This document shows, piece by piece, positions 19,768 through 31,184 of a stretch of DNA of 64,000 nt. The DNA is from Candidatus Azobacteroides pseudotrichonymphae genomovar. CFP2 (GTDB lineage Bacteria > Bacteroidota > Bacteroidia > Bacteroidales > Azobacteroidaceae), in assembly GCF_000010645.1 (NCBI RefSeq), contig NC_011565.1, forward strand, positions 634,001 to 698,000. The letters run 5' to 3'. A program made the position numbers and the translations under genes. The notes under the pieces are model-generated. The model was given only the letters and a program-made list of their open reading frames with translations, did no database searches and had not been told where the DNA came from. Each line of letters begins with the position of its first letter. The stretch's first letter is position 1.

Positions 19768-20328
19768 TTATTTTTCATTTACTACTTGATATATGCTTCT
19801 ATAGTTTCTACCTTGTTCATCATAATCTGCTCCAAATCCAATGACGAATTCATTGGATATTTCTTTCACTACATAAACTGGATTTATGTTGAACTGAATA
19901 GCATTAGGTTTAAACAACAAGGTTGCTATTTTAATAGATGCTGGATTTTTTTTTCTTAAGAGCTTGAGCAGATAATTTATTGTATGCCCCGTATCTATAG
20001 TATCTTCGATAACTACTATATGACGATCCTCTATATTTTCTGTTAAACTTTGTATTTCTTTCATTTTTTCTCCACGCTCTATTCCTTCATAGGATTTTAA
20101 TCGGATAAAAGTAACTTCACATGGAGAATTGAATCTTCCTATCAATTCTGAAGCAAACATAAATGCTCCATTTAGAATTCCAATAAACAAAGGCGTTTTA
20201 CCTTTTAGATCTTCATTGATTTGTTTTGCCACTCGCTCTATCCCTTCGATCAGATCTTCCTCAGGGATTAACAATTTAAACCACTTATCTTTTATTAAAA
20301 CACGTTCTATTAACTTCATAAGCTTCAA
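19768..20328 (-). CDS. hpt: Hypoxanthine phosphoribosyltransferase
   Basis: 186 residues with the type I phosphoribosyltransferase fold. The PRPP loop is VVIEDTIDTGHT and the early signature ILNGAFMFASELIGR binds pyrophosphate. It salvages hypoxanthine and guanine to IMP and GMP. The order hpt-adk-obg is conserved, here with about 415 bp before adk, holding only a doubtful small ORF. A second in-frame Met (Met4) is a possible start. Confidence 0.93.
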   Translation of the reverse strand: MKLMKLIERVLIKDKWFKLLIPEEDLIEGIERVAKQINEDLKGKTPLFIGILNGAFMFASELIGRFNSPCEVTFIRLKSYEGIERGEKMKEIQSLTENIEDRHIVVIEDTIDTGHTINYLLKLLRKKNPASIKIATLLFKPNAIQFNINPVYVVKEISNEFVIGFGADYDEQGRNYRSIYQVVNEK

Positions 20329-20399
20329 AATATATGTATTCTCCAGTAACAGAAGGATAAAAATAATTAAATTTTAAATGTGAAGGAAAAATGATTTTT

Positions 20400-22028
20400 T
20401 TATTTTGGTTGTTTGAAAAAATCGTTGCCTTTGTCATCAACTAATATAAATGCAGGAAAATTTTGTACTTCAATTTTCCAAATGGCCTCCATTCCAAGTT
20501 CCGGATAAGCTAAACATTCAATACTTTTGATATTGTTTTGAGCTAAAATTGCTGCAGGGCCTCCAATAGTTCCTAAATAAAATCCACCATACTTTTGACA
20601 AGAATCAGTTATTTGTTGACTACGATTTCCTTTTGCCAACATTATCATGCTTCCTCCGTGCGATTGAAGTAAATCTACATATGGATCCATACGTCCTGCC
20701 GTTGTTGGTCCCATTGAGCCACAAATCATACCTTTAGGTGTTTTTGCTGGTCCGGCGTAATAGATCGGATGTTCTTTGATGTACCTTGGAAGATCTTCTC
20801 CTTTATTAAGGAGTTCTTTTAGCTTAGCGTGGGCAATATCTCGTCCCACAATGACTGTTCCATTTAAGGACAGACGAGTGGCCACTGGGTATTTGGTCAA
20901 ATCTGCCAGAATTTCTTTCATCGGACGATTGAGATTGATTTTCACTACATTCCCTTCACCCATATTGCGATATTGTTCGGGAATATATTGAGCAGGATGT
21001 TCTTCTAATTTTTCAATCCATACACCGTTTTTATTGATTTTTGCTTTGATATTACGATCTGCTGAACAAGAGACAGTCATTCCTATAGGGCAAGAAGCTC
21101 CGTGTCTTGACAGACGAATGATTCGTATATCATGAGCAAAATATTTACCCCCAAATTGGGCTCCCACACCGATTTCTTTAGATACTTTTAGTATTCGCTC
21201 TTCCAGAGCAAGATCACGGAAAGCTTGTCCATATTCATTCCCTTTGGTTGGAAGTTTATCATAATATTTGGCTGATGCCAACTTGGCAGTTTTTAAGCAA
21301 AAGTCAGCAGATGTTCCACCAACTATAAATGTAATATGATAAGGCGGACAAGCTGATGTTCCTAACAATTTCATTTTTTCTATTAGAAAATTTTCTAATG
21401 TTTTAGGTTTCAATAATGCTTTGGTTTCTTGATATAGATAAGTTTTATTAGAAGATCCTCCCCCCTTGGCGATACATAGAAAAATATATTCATTCCCGTC
21501 AACCGATTGAATATCTATTTGTGCAGGAAGATTACATCCAGTATTTTTTTCATTATACATGTCCAAGGGTACATTTTGAGAATAGCGAAGATTTTCTTCT
21601 GTGTAAGTTTCGTATATACCTTTGGATAAGGCTTCTTCATCGCCTCCACCTGTCCATATTTGTTGTCCTTTTTTAGCCACAATTGTTGCCGTACCGGTGT
21701 CTTGACAAAAAGGAAGGATTCCTTTGGCAGAGACTTCAGAATTACGTAGCATAGTCAAAGCTACGTATTTGTCGTTTTCACTAGCTTCTGGATCTTTCAA
21801 TATAGCTGCTACTTGTTTTTGATGTGAGGGACGTAAAAAAAATGCACAATCATGAAAACATTGATTTGCCAGCAATGTCAAAGCTTCTTTTGATATTTTT
21901 AAGATTTCTTTCCCCTCAAAAAAGGATGTTGAAACTCCTTCCTTAGTTAGTAAATAATACTCAGTGTCATCTTTCCCCAAAGGAAATATGTTTTGGTATT
22001 TAAAACTAAAAGGAGGGATGTCTGTCAT
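20400..22028 (-). CDS. fumA: Class I fumarate hydratase (iron-sulfur)
   Basis: 542 residues covering both the alpha and beta domains of class I fumarase. Cluster cysteines fit [19 protein letters not shown] and [25 protein letters not shown] and the C-terminal [15 protein letters not shown] are typical. It interconverts malate and fumarate with an oxygen-sensitive [4Fe-4S] cluster. It feeds fumarate to FrdCAB, supporting an anaerobic reductive branch. Confidence 0.94.
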   Translation of the reverse strand: MTDIPPFSFKYQNIFPLGKDDTEYYLLTKEGVSTSFFEGKEILKISKEALTLLANQCFHDCAFFLRPSHQKQVAAILKDPEASENDKYVALTMLRNSEVSAKGILPFCQDTGTATIVAKKGQQIWTGGGDEEALSKGIYETYTEENLRYSQNVPLDMYNEKNTGCNLPAQIDIQSVDGNEYIFLCIAKGGGSSNKTYLYQETKALLKPKTLENFLIEKMKLLGTSACPPYHITFIVGGTSADFCLKTAKLASAKYYDKLPTKGNEYGQAFRDLALEERILKVSKEIGVGAQFGGKYFAHDIRIIRLSRHGASCPIGMTVSCSADRNIKAKINKNGVWIEKLEEHPAQYIPEQYRNMGEGNVVKINLNRPMKEILADLTKYPVATRLSLNGTVIVGRDIAHAKLKELLNKGEDLPRYIKEHPIYYAGPAKTPKGMICGSMGPTTAGRMDPYVDLLQSHGGSMIMLAKGNRSQQITDSCQKYGGFYLGTIGGPAAILAQNNIKSIECLAYPELGMEAIWKIEVQNFPAFILVDDKGNDFFKQPK

Positions 22029-22177
22029 GACAGTAGCATTTTTCGTGGCAAAGATAGTTGATTTTTTTAGTTTATGGTAACAAGGAGTGAAAAATATTCA
22101 GAAATAGAAAGGAAACGGAGAGCATTGGTTAAAAACATAAAAACAAAATACCTTTTTCTTTGCTATTGTTTTGGATT

Positions 22178-24337
22178 TTATATTTTTTCGTGCTGTTCTC
22201 GTCTTATAGCGGTATATTTTTCTGAATGAGGCAATAATATTTTATGTGAGAGTTTGAATTTCCCAGTTTTAGAATCTATATCTACTAATTTTATTTTAAT
22301 AAAATCCCCTTCATTCAATCCTGCTTCTTCTATAGATTCTAAATGTTTCCAGCTTATTTCAGAAATATGTAGCAATCCCTCTTTGCCCGGAAGAAATTCA
22401 ATGAAAGCTCCGTAAGGCATAATAGAACGAATTTTTCCTTCATAAATTTCCCCTACTTCTGGGACGGAAACAATTCCTTTAATTCTAGTTAAAGCTGCAT
22501 CAATTGATTTCTTATTATCACCGAAAATTTCTATACGACCCATTTTTTCAATTTCTTCAATAGTTATTGTAGTTCCAGTTTCTTCTTGTAATCTTTGTAT
22601 GATTTTCCCTCCTGGGCCAATTACAGAACCGATAAACTCTTTGGGAATAATTATTATTTCAATTTTTGGGGTATGTGGCTTTAAATCCGTACGAGGCTCA
22701 GGAATTGTCTCAAGCATTTTATCAAGAATATATTCGCGACCTTGTTTAGCTTGAGATAAAGCTCTTTCAAGGACCTCATATGAGAGTCCATCGATTTTTA
22801 TATCCATTTGAGTAGCTGTGATTCCTTTTTTTGTTCCTGCCACTTTAAAATCCATATCTCCCAAATGGTCTTCGTCACCCAAAATATCTGATAAAATAGC
22901 ATATTTACTTCCTTCTTTTTCAAATATAAGTCCCATAGCGATTCCCGAGACTGGACGTTTGATTTGTACGCCTGCATCCATCAGTGAAAGTGTTCCAGCA
23001 CAAACAGTTGCCATAGATGACGAGCCATTGGACTCTAAAATGTCAGATACAACGCGGATAACATATGGATAATTATTGGGAATTATTGGTTTCAGTGCTC
23101 GATGGGCTAAATTTCCATGACCGATTTCACGGCGGCCTATTCCTCTCTGAGCTCGTGCTTCTCCTGTTGCAAAAGGAGGAAAGTTATAATGTAGCAAAAA
23201 GCGTTCTTTATCATTGATTAATACATCATCAATGATTTTTTCGTTAAGTTTTGTACCCAAAGTAACGGTTGCCAAAGCTTGCGTTTCGCCACGAGTAAAA
23301 ATAGCTGATCCGTGAGGGCCTGTTATTGGATTTACTTCCGACCAAATAGGGCGAATTTCAGTAGTTTTGCGACCGTCTATACGGATATTTTCATCTAGAA
23401 TACAACGTCTCATTACTTCTTTCTCTATTTCGTAATAATAACGTTTTATCAAAAAGATTTTTTCTTCACTCAATTCTTTTTCCTTAAACTGCTTCTTGTA
23501 TTCCTCTATAATAGTTTGAAATGCTTCAATACGTTTATTTTTGCATTGACCTGATTTGGCAACAGCATACACTTTATCGTATAGTTTGGTTTTAATATCT
23601 GAACGTAATTCTTCGTCATTTACTTCGTGAGAATATGTATTTTTTATCGTAGTTCCTACTATTCTTGCCAGTTCAATTTGAGCTTTACATTGAGGTTTAA
23701 TAGCTTCATGTGCAGCTTTTATAGCTTCTAACATTTCTTCTTCAGAAACTTCATTCATTTCTCCTTCCACCATCATAATATTATCTGCCGTAGCACCAAC
23801 CATAATATCCATATCAGCTTTTGCTAATTCTCCAAAAGTGGGATTTATCTTAAATTTTCCGTCTATTCTTGCCACACGTACTTCAGAGATAGGTCCGTTG
23901 AAAGGAATAGTAGAGACAGACAATGCAGCGGATGCTGCTAAACCTGCCAAAGCATCAGGAATATCTTCTCCATCTGAAGAAAAAAGGATAATGTTGACAA
24001 AAACTTCTGAGTGATAATCCCTAGGGAATAGGGGACGTAAAGTCCTATCAATTAAGCGGCAGGTTAAAATTTCATAATCGGAAGCACGTCCCTCTCTTTT
24101 TGTAAAACCGCCGGGGAAACGTCCAAACGCAGAGAATTTTTCTTTGTACTCTACTTGCAAAGGTAGAAAATCTACACATGGGTTTGTATCTTTAGCTACA
24201 CATACAGTTGCTAATATCATTGTATTGTTCATTCGCAATACTATCGCTCCATCAGCTTGTTTGGCTAATTTTCCGGTTTCAAGGGTAATTGTCCTTCCAT
24301 CACCTAAATCAATTGTTTTGATAATAGAATTAATCAT
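22178..24337 (-). CDS. pnp: Polyribonucleotide nucleotidyltransferase (PNPase)
   Basis: 719 residues: two RNase PH domains, then a KH domain ([18 protein letters not shown], about 570-600) and an S1 domain (about 630-700, [20 protein letters not shown]). [14 protein letters not shown] and the second-core [11 protein letters not shown] contact RNA and phosphate. It degrades mRNA 3' to 5'. Start ATG 24337 puts the first RNase PH domain at the usual distance. The gene follows the broken chrA on the same strand. Confidence 0.97.
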   Translation of the reverse strand: MINSIIKTIDLGDGRTITLETGKLAKQADGAIVLRMNNTMILATVCVAKDTNPCVDFLPLQVEYKEKFSAFGRFPGGFTKREGRASDYEILTCRLIDRTLRPLFPRDYHSEVFVNIILFSSDGEDIPDALAGLAASAALSVSTIPFNGPISEVRVARIDGKFKINPTFGELAKADMDIMVGATADNIMMVEGEMNEVSEEEMLEAIKAAHEAIKPQCKAQIELARIVGTTIKNTYSHEVNDEELRSDIKTKLYDKVYAVAKSGQCKNKRIEAFQTIIEEYKKQFKEKELSEEKIFLIKRYYYEIEKEVMRRCILDENIRIDGRKTTEIRPIWSEVNPITGPHGSAIFTRGETQALATVTLGTKLNEKIIDDVLINDKERFLLHYNFPPFATGEARAQRGIGRREIGHGNLAHRALKPIIPNNYPYVIRVVSDILESNGSSSMATVCAGTLSLMDAGVQIKRPVSGIAMGLIFEKEGSKYAILSDILGDEDHLGDMDFKVAGTKKGITATQMDIKIDGLSYEVLERALSQAKQGREYILDKMLETIPEPRTDLKPHTPKIEIIIIPKEFIGSVIGPGGKIIQRLQEETGTTITIEEIEKMGRIEIFGDNKKSIDAALTRIKGIVSVPEVGEIYEGKIRSIMPYGAFIEFLPGKEGLLHISEISWKHLESIEEAGLNEGDFIKIKLVDIDSKTGKFKLSHKILLPHSEKYTAIRREQHEKI

Positions 24338-24421
24338 GAAATAACATTTTTAATCTTTTTAAATTTTTTCATAAGCTAAAAAACTGAACATAATATAGTC
24401 AAATTGACTAATAATGGCAAA

Positions 24422-24956
24422 CTATGATTTTTTCAATTTGCCGCACCACAAACCAACAATAATAGTGAGTAAAATAACATAGATAGGAGAAATTCCCAAA
24501 TAGGTTAAAGCGGTAACAGTAATAGGGATAACTACGGTTTTCAGATTGATCTTGACTGTTTTAGCCGTGGTAAAAACTGAAACAACAATTAAAGCTATTA
24601 TAGCAGGACGAATAGCTTTGAATATTTTGATAACAAATAAATTATTTTGATAATATTGAAAAAACTTGGCAATTATTAAGATAATTACAAAAGAAGGCAG
24701 TGTGGCCCCCATTACGGCAATTATACTTCCCATAATACCTTTCATTTTGTGTCCTGTGAAAGTAGCAATATTGACGGTCCATATACCCGGAATAGATTGT
24801 GATAAAGCTATCATATCCACAAAGTCGGATTGTGAAATCCATTGTTTTTGTTCAACTACTTCTTTATGTATCAAAGGTAACATAGCATACCCCCCCCCCC
24901 ATTGTAAATAGGCCAATTTTGGTAAAGGTATAGAATATTTGCCAGTATAGATTCAT
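24422..24956 (-). pseudogene. chrA: Chromate-transporter (CHR) family gene frameshifted in a G11 tract
   Basis: Two frames together make one normal CHR half-domain. ATG 24956 opens MNLYWQIFYTFTKIGLFTM, the typical ChrA N-terminus. After a run of eleven G residues (24890-24900) the family sequence GGGYAMLPLIHKEVVEQKQW continues in another frame to a normal end at 24422, with several membrane helices. Ten G's would join the frames. Read as it stands, the ATG frame ends after about 30 residues; a TTG at 24916 could restart the long part. It may be a pseudogene, a phase-variable gene, or be rescued by transcriptional slippage. CHR proteins export chromate; in commensals the true substrate is unknown. 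Confidence 0.8.
24890..24900 (-). repeat. G11 homopolymer in chrA (C11 on + strand)
   Basis: Eleven consecutive C residues on the plus strand at the point where chrA changes frame. One base fewer restores the full-length reading frame. Confidence 0.92.
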
Positions 24957-24997
24957 GGGATCGCCCTCTTATTTTTTTAAAGAGCGACCCCGTGAAT
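24951..24997. repeat. Imperfect inverted repeat overlapping the chrA start codon
   Basis: ATTCATGGGATCGCCCTCTT (24951-24970) is matched by an inverted copy at 24979-24997, with G-U-compatible differences, around an A/T-rich loop. In mRNA the chrA ATG would lie in the 3' arm of this stem, so it could terminate upstream transcription or mask the start. Confidence 0.6.
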
Positions 24998-25076
24998 TAA
25001 AGGAAGATTTTTCATTTGAAAATGGTTTTGGTTCTTTTACTTCCAGTTCGGGAACAAATCTCTTATAGAAAATCAT
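24969..25076 (-). pseudogene. Short ORF, probably the tail of a lost gene upstream of chrA
   Basis: 35 codons from ATG 25074-25076. The product is basic and Ser/Lys-rich (NEKSSFNSRGRSLKK at the end), resembling the disordered C-terminus of a larger protein. It stops 12 bp before the chrA ATG, inside the hairpin. No parent gene was identified. Confidence 0.3.
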
Positions 25077-27154
25077 TTGTACAATTGATCATGTATGAAC
25101 AAAAAGTGAAAGGAATAAATTAGAAGGTCTTAACTTTTTTATTTTGTTTCTGTAACCTTTAAAAACTATCGTTCAGGAGAATTTTAGGAGGATTGAGATA
25201 GAATTTGTTCTATATATCCTTCTGGGGTACTAATTATTGCAATTTATTTTATATTCATGGATAACACAGCGCTTTAATATACATAAGTAAATCCTTTTCC
25301 TAATTCGTTTCCTTACAAATTCCAAGTGTTTTTTGAGCGTAACTCTATAGTCATAAATTGTTTAACAAATGCTAAATAATACTTCTTTTCTTTAAAGGAG
25401 TTAGAGTTTGTCACTATATTTATTTGTGTTTCTTTATATTTTCAGATCCTTCCATGGATTTGAAAGCATTTCCATCAATGTAGATCTGTATATTTTTTCC
25501 CGAGCATGCGCATAAATCTTATCAAAATTTCCAAATCTTACTCAGCTACCTTACACAAAATAGATGTTTTGTAACATAATGACTAAAGGATAGTCTGAGT
25601 ATTCTTTGGATCTGCAGGTAAGCTAATATACGAATTTCTTTCCCCTTTTAATCCTAATTTTAGTAATATTTTTAAATTCTAAGTTTTAGAACTTTTATGC
25701 AAAAAGGTGAATGCAGCATTTAAGGTTGTTTTTTAATAAAAAAATATCAGCCTTTTGGTATAATATCTTTGGACAAAGATGCTGAGGTTTTGCTATCTAT
25801 TTGAATACAATTGACAAATTTTAATTAAAAAAGTAAATTGTGTTGAAAACTGTGCACAATTATTTGTATTCCCTTAAAAAGGATATTAGAGAGGAATTTA
25901 TTAAAATGAGTACAATTTCAATTTATAGATATTGATTGTTCTCAATTTTTAGATCATTTCAATATTTTTCTTTTATACCATTGATATATTGTTTATAGAG
26001 ATTAAAAATCTCATCTGTAGTATGATACGGATTTTTTGTATTTCTTCTAGTTCAGTTATTATATTTTTTTGATTTTTTTTTGCACTATCAATAATAGTTT
26101 GTTATAGCTTTAATTTTGAAAACTCTTTTTTAAGCAATTCTAATTGTTCATTAATTTGTTGGTCTATTATAGTTCCTGCAGGTTTGCTATTAGAGTTTTT
26201 TTCCAGTTCGAATGAAATTTGAGAGATATGATTAAGGCATTTTCTGCTTTTTCAATACATCTAGCTGAATTCAAATCTATTTATACTTGCCTAAATATAT
26301 CAGTTTTTTCTTTGATGGAATAATTATCCTCTTTAGTTGTGTTTTGAGTTTTCAAAAATCACTTATAAAATAGGTTTGTACTTTTCTTACGAAATTTTCA
26401 TTCTCTTTTTCATAAGAATCACAGAAAAAGATTTAAGTAGAATAAATACGGAGTTTTCAGATTCTTTGGACTAAGAATTTTATTTTTACACTTTTTAGAT
26501 GGTTGAGGTTATTTATTTGAACTTTTGCCTTTTCATACTAATTCCATGTATTATTTTGATAATTTCAAACTTAGTAATCAAGCCTTTTTTGTGTCCTCTT
26601 GCAAAATATCCTTTTTACATACTTTTTTTGTAAAAAGGTGGATGTTCTAACTTCCGCTCTATTTTCTTAGGACTATTGTATTGTAATAAATATTTTTTTA
26701 ACCTTTGTTATTTGAATCGGATATTGGTTTTGCGAATTAGCATTGACTGAATAATTATCTACAACATTCAATAATAGAAAACTTATAAGTAAATTTGACT
26801 GTGTTTTCTTGGTTTCTGATTTGAAAAAATAAATTCTTAATATTTGATTTTGGATTTTTAGGAATCGAAAATAGCTTTTGTAAGCTACAACACAATAAGT
26901 TCACCCTTGTTGTTATAAAATTTCTGTGTTTTTTACAATTTTTCAGTAAACAAAGTCTTGTTATTTCTTAATTGTTTCGTTATTTATTCGATTGTATTTT
27001 TCGTAAAAGGAATTGAATTGTTGCTTGTGAATTGGGGTTTTTTAATTTTTCAATTTCAGGAAAAGGTTTTTTTGAGAGTGAGGAAATTTTCTTCTTGTAA
27101 GAAGTTCAGTTAATATTCGTTCTCTTTTTTTATGCCTATTATGCCTATAAAAAT
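25077..27154. other. Decayed region, no intact gene; coiled-coil remnant on minus strand
   Basis: About 2 kb of AT-rich sequence with stops in all frames. On the minus strand, around 26040-26240, one frame reads ELEKNSNSKPAGTIID, then QQINEQLELLKKEFSKLK and, after a stop, NIITELEEIQKI. This is a coiled-coil-like remnant, possibly the C-terminal part of the same gene as the helicase pseudogene. Around 25440-25500 a short minus-strand frame reads IYIDGNAFKSMEGSENIKK. Neither could be assigned a family. Confidence 0.45.
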
Positions 27155-29640
27155 TATTCTTGTGGGAGCTTTGAAAAAAACTTTATCGATAGAGACAGTT
27201 CTTTCCTATTTATTTCAGTTATTTTTCCATCTTTTGTAACAGCTTTGCTATTTTCGAAAATTATTATTTCTTGCCTTTTGAATATAATCAGTCTTATAGC
27301 TAATTTTTTATCACAACCACTTCTTTTCCTACTTCCTTGATCTTGATAATAACTTTCAATTGAATTTTAAATGTACTACATAGCAAATATTGGACTTATT
27401 AATACCAATTTCGAGTATTTTTGTCACTATCAATAAATCGAAGTTGTTATTAATGGTAATTTGACTGATTTTTTTTCATTTTCGATGTCTTCTTTTTCGG
27501 AAAGATTTCTATCCTTTATCAAAATGTGATACTAACTGTGGAGTAGTACCGATACTTTTGGACTCCCATTTTTTTATGTGGAATATGGACAAAGTACTAG
27601 TCTTGCATTGTTTTTGCTGTCTTTTTGCTCATAAAATATTGTAGGGTTAAAGTTTGGCAGACAGATATCCTTGCTATTTGTGATTGTTGCAGTATCCAAA
27701 AATTCCTTATAAAGTTTAGCCATTTATTGAGATTAATATTTGCAATTATGTCAATAATTTTGAATTGAATTTCTGGAAAATCTAATTATTTCAAATTTTA
27801 CGATTGTAGTTTCTTCAGAAATATCAACTCCTCTCCGAATCTCAGAGAGAACATTATAGGATACTTTTGCTGTTAATAAGAAAAAAGTAAATGTTTTTAT
27901 GTTTGATACATAGTATTTTTTTGCACTATTCCCTAAATGTAAATAAGATGATTTTGAAATCATGTCCCCATATTCTGAAGCACAGTGTGCTTCATCAATT
28001 ACACTATAACTGAAATAATGATTGTTCTGCTTGCTTATTCTTAATGATTCCACTCTAAATGTATTTTTTTGTAAATGTTCAGGTGTGACAAAAATAAATA
28101 TGGTTTGTCCATTTTTATTTTTGTCTAGTGCTATCTCTTTCTCTTGTTGCTTGACTTGTTGCTTGACTTGTTGCTTGAGAGAAAAGCTAATATAAATAGT
28201 ATAGTCAATATTATTTTTTGTGAGTCCCATTGGAATTGATCTTCCATTAAAGATTTAATTGGGGAGGTATTAATGATTATGATCGTTCCATGGTTTAGAG
28301 GATTTGTAAGTCGGTTGGTTAAGGATTTTCAGAGTCTACTATTTGTAGGAAGAAGTCCAATAACATTAAGTCCTTGGACTTGCCCTATTGATGATTTCAA
28401 TTTGTTCTTCTCTAAAACCTGTCTTTTTGAATATGATTTGGACAAATTTCTTTAATACTCCAACTTAACCCTTGTTTTCAATGAAAATATTTTTTGTGTT
28501 CTTTTCCCCCAAGAGGGTTATATGTTATTAAACTTGAAATCTTAAAATTTCTTTTTGTTTAGGTGAATTAGCAGAATGGATTATTTTTTTTGTATTGTAC
28601 GATATACAACACTGTCATTAATTTTTGTTAATCTACTTTTTTGTAAAATTGAAATATCAATCAGTAAATCGCATCTTTTGTTTCTATCAATGTCATTTGA
28701 AGACACAGAAAACTGCACTAGCAAATTTTATATTACTTTTGACAAATATTTTAATGTTAGGTGGTTTATCAATTTTGCTCTTGAGAAGAGAGTTTACTGA
28801 TCCTATCAATCTTCTGTTGCCAAATTTCCATAATGAATATCTTGATCTATTATTGTAATATCCAATTTACCAATATGGATATTCAGCTTGCCTTCACAAA
28901 AAAGCAAGTGAACAAGCGCATTCTTTCTATCCTCGAAAAAGCAAATGGAATCAATTATGATTCTGCACTGTTAATACTTCTTTTTCAATATAGAGTTGAT
29001 CATCAAAACTTAATTTTACTAATTAAAAAATTGTTCCTTTCAAATTATTTTATGGCATTCATTTTATTCTATGATGGCTTTTCCAAAATTTAACTTTTCA
29101 GTTGTTTTATTTCTATCTGTATTAAGTAAGTTTTGTAGGGGATATATTGAGATCTATCGATTTCAATCACCATTTTTTTTGTTTTTTATTCCGTACGGAA
29201 ATTCAATAGAAAAATCTAATTGTTGTTCATTAATTTTTTTTAATCGTCCCATTTATATATTGTAGGGCAAGTTTTTAACTTTTGCTACATTTTAAATAGT
29301 CGAATCCAAATAGATGAAGCGTATTTAGATAGTTTTTTATATGAAAAGTTTTCTTCAAAAGCACTTTCTAAATTTTCCTACGTATTGATTTTTTGCTTCG
29401 AAATGTTGTGAGCTATTGAATTATGATCAATGATATGTAATGCTCGAAAGAGTTTTTGAATTAATGTCTTTCTATTTTTAGTTCCTGCTTTATCGTTTCG
29501 ATGTAGAATAATTTTTTATCTCGCTGGGTAAATTAAAAGAATCTGTAAGATCTTATCTTCTAGCCAAAACATTTGCCTTGTTGACAAATCTCATTAAAAA
29601 AAATAATATTATCAGCAATGGAAAAGATTTTTTCAAAACT
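27155..29640 (-). pseudogene. Decayed RecQ-type superfamily 2 helicase with N-terminal EIDGSQ domain
   Basis: On the minus strand, helicase motifs appear in order but in shifting frames broken by stops. Near 29240-29120: LDFSIEFPYGIKNKKNG then VIEIDRSQY (compare EIDGSQ of DUF559-like domains in large Bacteroidetes helicases). Near 28440-28220: REEQIEIINRA, VIGLLPTNSRL, stop, KSLT (broken Walker A, normally LPTGxGKSLT), PIKSLMEDQ. Near 27960: YSVIDEAHCASEYG (DEAH box). Near 27410: LLIVTKILEIGINKSNI (compare VATKAFGMGIDKPNI, motif V). Near 27330: SIESYYQDQG then RKRSGCDKKLA (a ruined motif VI, normally QEAGRAGRD). The family is clear; inactivation is beyond doubt. Confidence 0.88.
28144..28179. 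repeat. 12-bp tandem triplication inside the helicase pseudogene
   Basis: TTGTTGCTTGAC repeats three times (last copy ends GAG). It would encode a repeating KQQV unit in the minus-strand remnant, so it arose by slippage without changing frame. Confidence 0.85.
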
Positions 29641-29690
29641 TAAGTTGTCTTAAAAAAAAGTAGTTGAACTTGCAATTGATATCAAAATCA

Positions 29691-29720
29691 AAATCAAAAT
29701 CAAAATCAAAAAATGTATCT
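29691..29720. repeat. ATCAAA hexamer array, five copies
   Basis: Five perfect copies of ATCAAA, beyond the last recognisable part of the helicase pseudogene and about 75 bp from the tRNA-Lys gene. Confidence 0.9.
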
Positions 29721-29795
29721 GTCCTGTACCATTTTTGAATGGTTTTAAAACTAAGATAGAAGATAGGTAAAATCAGAGTTTTTCTTCTTTTTTAG

Positions 29796-29868
29796 TGTCA
29801 CCGCAGGGATTCGAACCCTGGACCCAATGATTAAGAGTCATTTGCTCTACCAGCTGAGCTACGGAGAC
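29796..29868 (-). tRNA. tRNA-Lys (anticodon CTT)
   Basis: 73 bases on the minus strand: acceptor GTCTCCG, D-arm GCTCAGCTGGTAGAGC, anticodon arm ATGACTCTTAATCAT (CTT), T-arm CAGGGTTCGAATCCCTG, acceptor 3' side CGGTGAC, discriminator A. CCA is not encoded. The acceptor has one T-T mismatch at the fourth pair, unusual but tolerable. CTT reads AAG; a UUU-anticodon tRNA-Lys is expected elsewhere. Confidence 0.93.
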
Positions 29869-29939
29869 TTCACCAAGTGCTAGTTGTAAAAGTACAATTG
29901 TTTTTCTTTTTCTCCTATGAAAAAAGAGGTTAATAAAAA

Positions 29940-31184
29940 TTAATCAAGTTTGTGGATAACTAAACCTGAACGTAATTTGGGTTCAAACCAAGTTGTTTTT
30001 GGAGGCATGATATTATCCGTATCAGCAATGTCCATCAATTGTTTCATAGAAACAGGATATAGGGCTAATGCCGCCACCATTTCACCAATATCCACTCTTC
30101 TTTTCAACTCTTCTAAGCCACGTAAGCCACCTACAAAATCAATACGTTGTTCAGTACGAAGGTCTTTCATTCCTAGTATTTTGTCCAAAATTAGATTGGA
30201 CAAAATAGTAACATCCAAAACAGCAATTGGATCATTGTTACTATATGTTTCTTGTTTGGAATCCAATGAATACCAGTGCTCATTTAAGTATAGAGAGAAA
30301 TTGTGCAATCTTTGAGGGCGATAGATGTCTTTCCCTTTGTCTGTAATATGAAAATCTGGAGCAAGTGCATTGAGAAATTCTGTAGAAGTCAATCCATCTA
30401 AATCTTTTAAGACCCGATTATAATCCATAATTGTCAATTGATTAGCAGGGAAACAGACTGCCATAAAATAGTTGTATTCTTCCTTTCCTGTATGGTGTGG
30501 GTTTTGCCTAGCTTTTTCTTCGCCAACTAAGGCTGCTGCTGCAGAACGATGATGTCCATCAGCAATGTATAAATAAGGTATTTGTGCGAATAAGTGAGTG
30601 ATTTTTTGAATAACTATATCATTTTCAATTATCCAAAAGTGATGTCCAATACCATCGGAAGATATAAAGTCGTATTCAGGTGTTTTTCTTATTTCCTCTT
30701 TAATAATGTTATCTAGTTGTGGATTATCTGGGTATGCAAAAAAAACTGGTTCAATATTTGCGTTGTTGATACGTATGTGTTTTATGCGGTCATCTTCTTT
30801 GTCTTTACGAGTTAATTCATGTTTTTTAATTACCCCATTTCGGTAATCATCTACATATGAACTAACTACCAATCCGTATTGAGTGTGTCCATTCATGGTT
30901 TGAGCGTATATATAATATAATTCTTTATCGTCTTGTATTAACCATCCTTTTTTCTGGAATTTATTGAAATTTTCGATAGCTTTTTTGTAGACATCAGGAT
31001 CATGTTCATTTTTCCCTTCAGGAAAATCTATTTCTGGTTTGATGATATGGTAAAGTGATTTTTCATTACCTCTTGCTTCTTCACGAGCTTCTTTCGAATT
31101 TAAAACATCATAAGGGCGAGATGCCACTTCTGTTACGTATTCTTTTGGAGGACGAATACCTTTGAAAGGTTTTATAGTTGCCAT
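29940..31184 (-). CDS. DUF1015 family protein (SerK-related)
   Basis: 414 residues, normal length for DUF1015. Hallmarks: KPFKGIRPPKEYVTEVASRPYDVLN at the N-terminus (shown as its key PPKEY/PYDV elements), HELTRKDKEDDRIKH, and YIADGHHRSAAA in the centre. In archaea a DUF1015 member (SerK) phosphorylates free serine; in Bacteroidales these genes often lie near serine-biosynthesis genes, but none is here. Function is therefore open. Intact frame amid decayed DNA implies selection. Confidence 0.85.
   Translation of the reverse strand: MATIKPFKGIRPPKEYVTEVASRPYDVLNSKEAREEARGNEKSLYHIIKPEIDFPEGKNEHDPDVYKKAIENFNKFQKKGWLIQDDKELYYIYAQTMNGHTQYGLVVSSYVDDYRNGVIKKHELTRKDKEDDRIKHIRINNANIEPVFFAYPDNPQLDNIIKEEIRKTPEYDFISSDGIGHHFWIIENDIVIQKITHLFAQIPYLYIADGHHRSAAAALVGEEKARQNPHHTGKEEYNYFMAVCFPANQLTIMDYNRVLKDLDGLTSTEFLNALAPDFHITDKGKDIYRPQRLHNFSLYLNEHWYSLDSKQETYSNNDPIAVLDVTILSNLILDKILGMKDLRTEQRIDFVGGLRGLEELKRRVDIGEMVAALALYPVSMKQLMDIADTDNIMPPKTTWFEPKLRSGLVIHKLD

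Noticed and set aside
25440-25560. Readable minus-strand peptides in the graveyard (RFGNFDKIYAHAREKIYRST)
   Set aside because: Protein-like but no family recognised and no continuation, so not listed as a separate feature.
28144-28179. Short direct repeats as a possible CRISPR array
   Set aside because: Copies are contiguous with no spacers and encode a peptide repeat; no cas genes in the window.
28576-29265. Several plus-strand ORFs of 60-86 codons
   Set aside because: They overlap the minus-strand helicase remnant, mutually overlap in different frames and have hydrophobic, family-free translations typical of antisense shadows.
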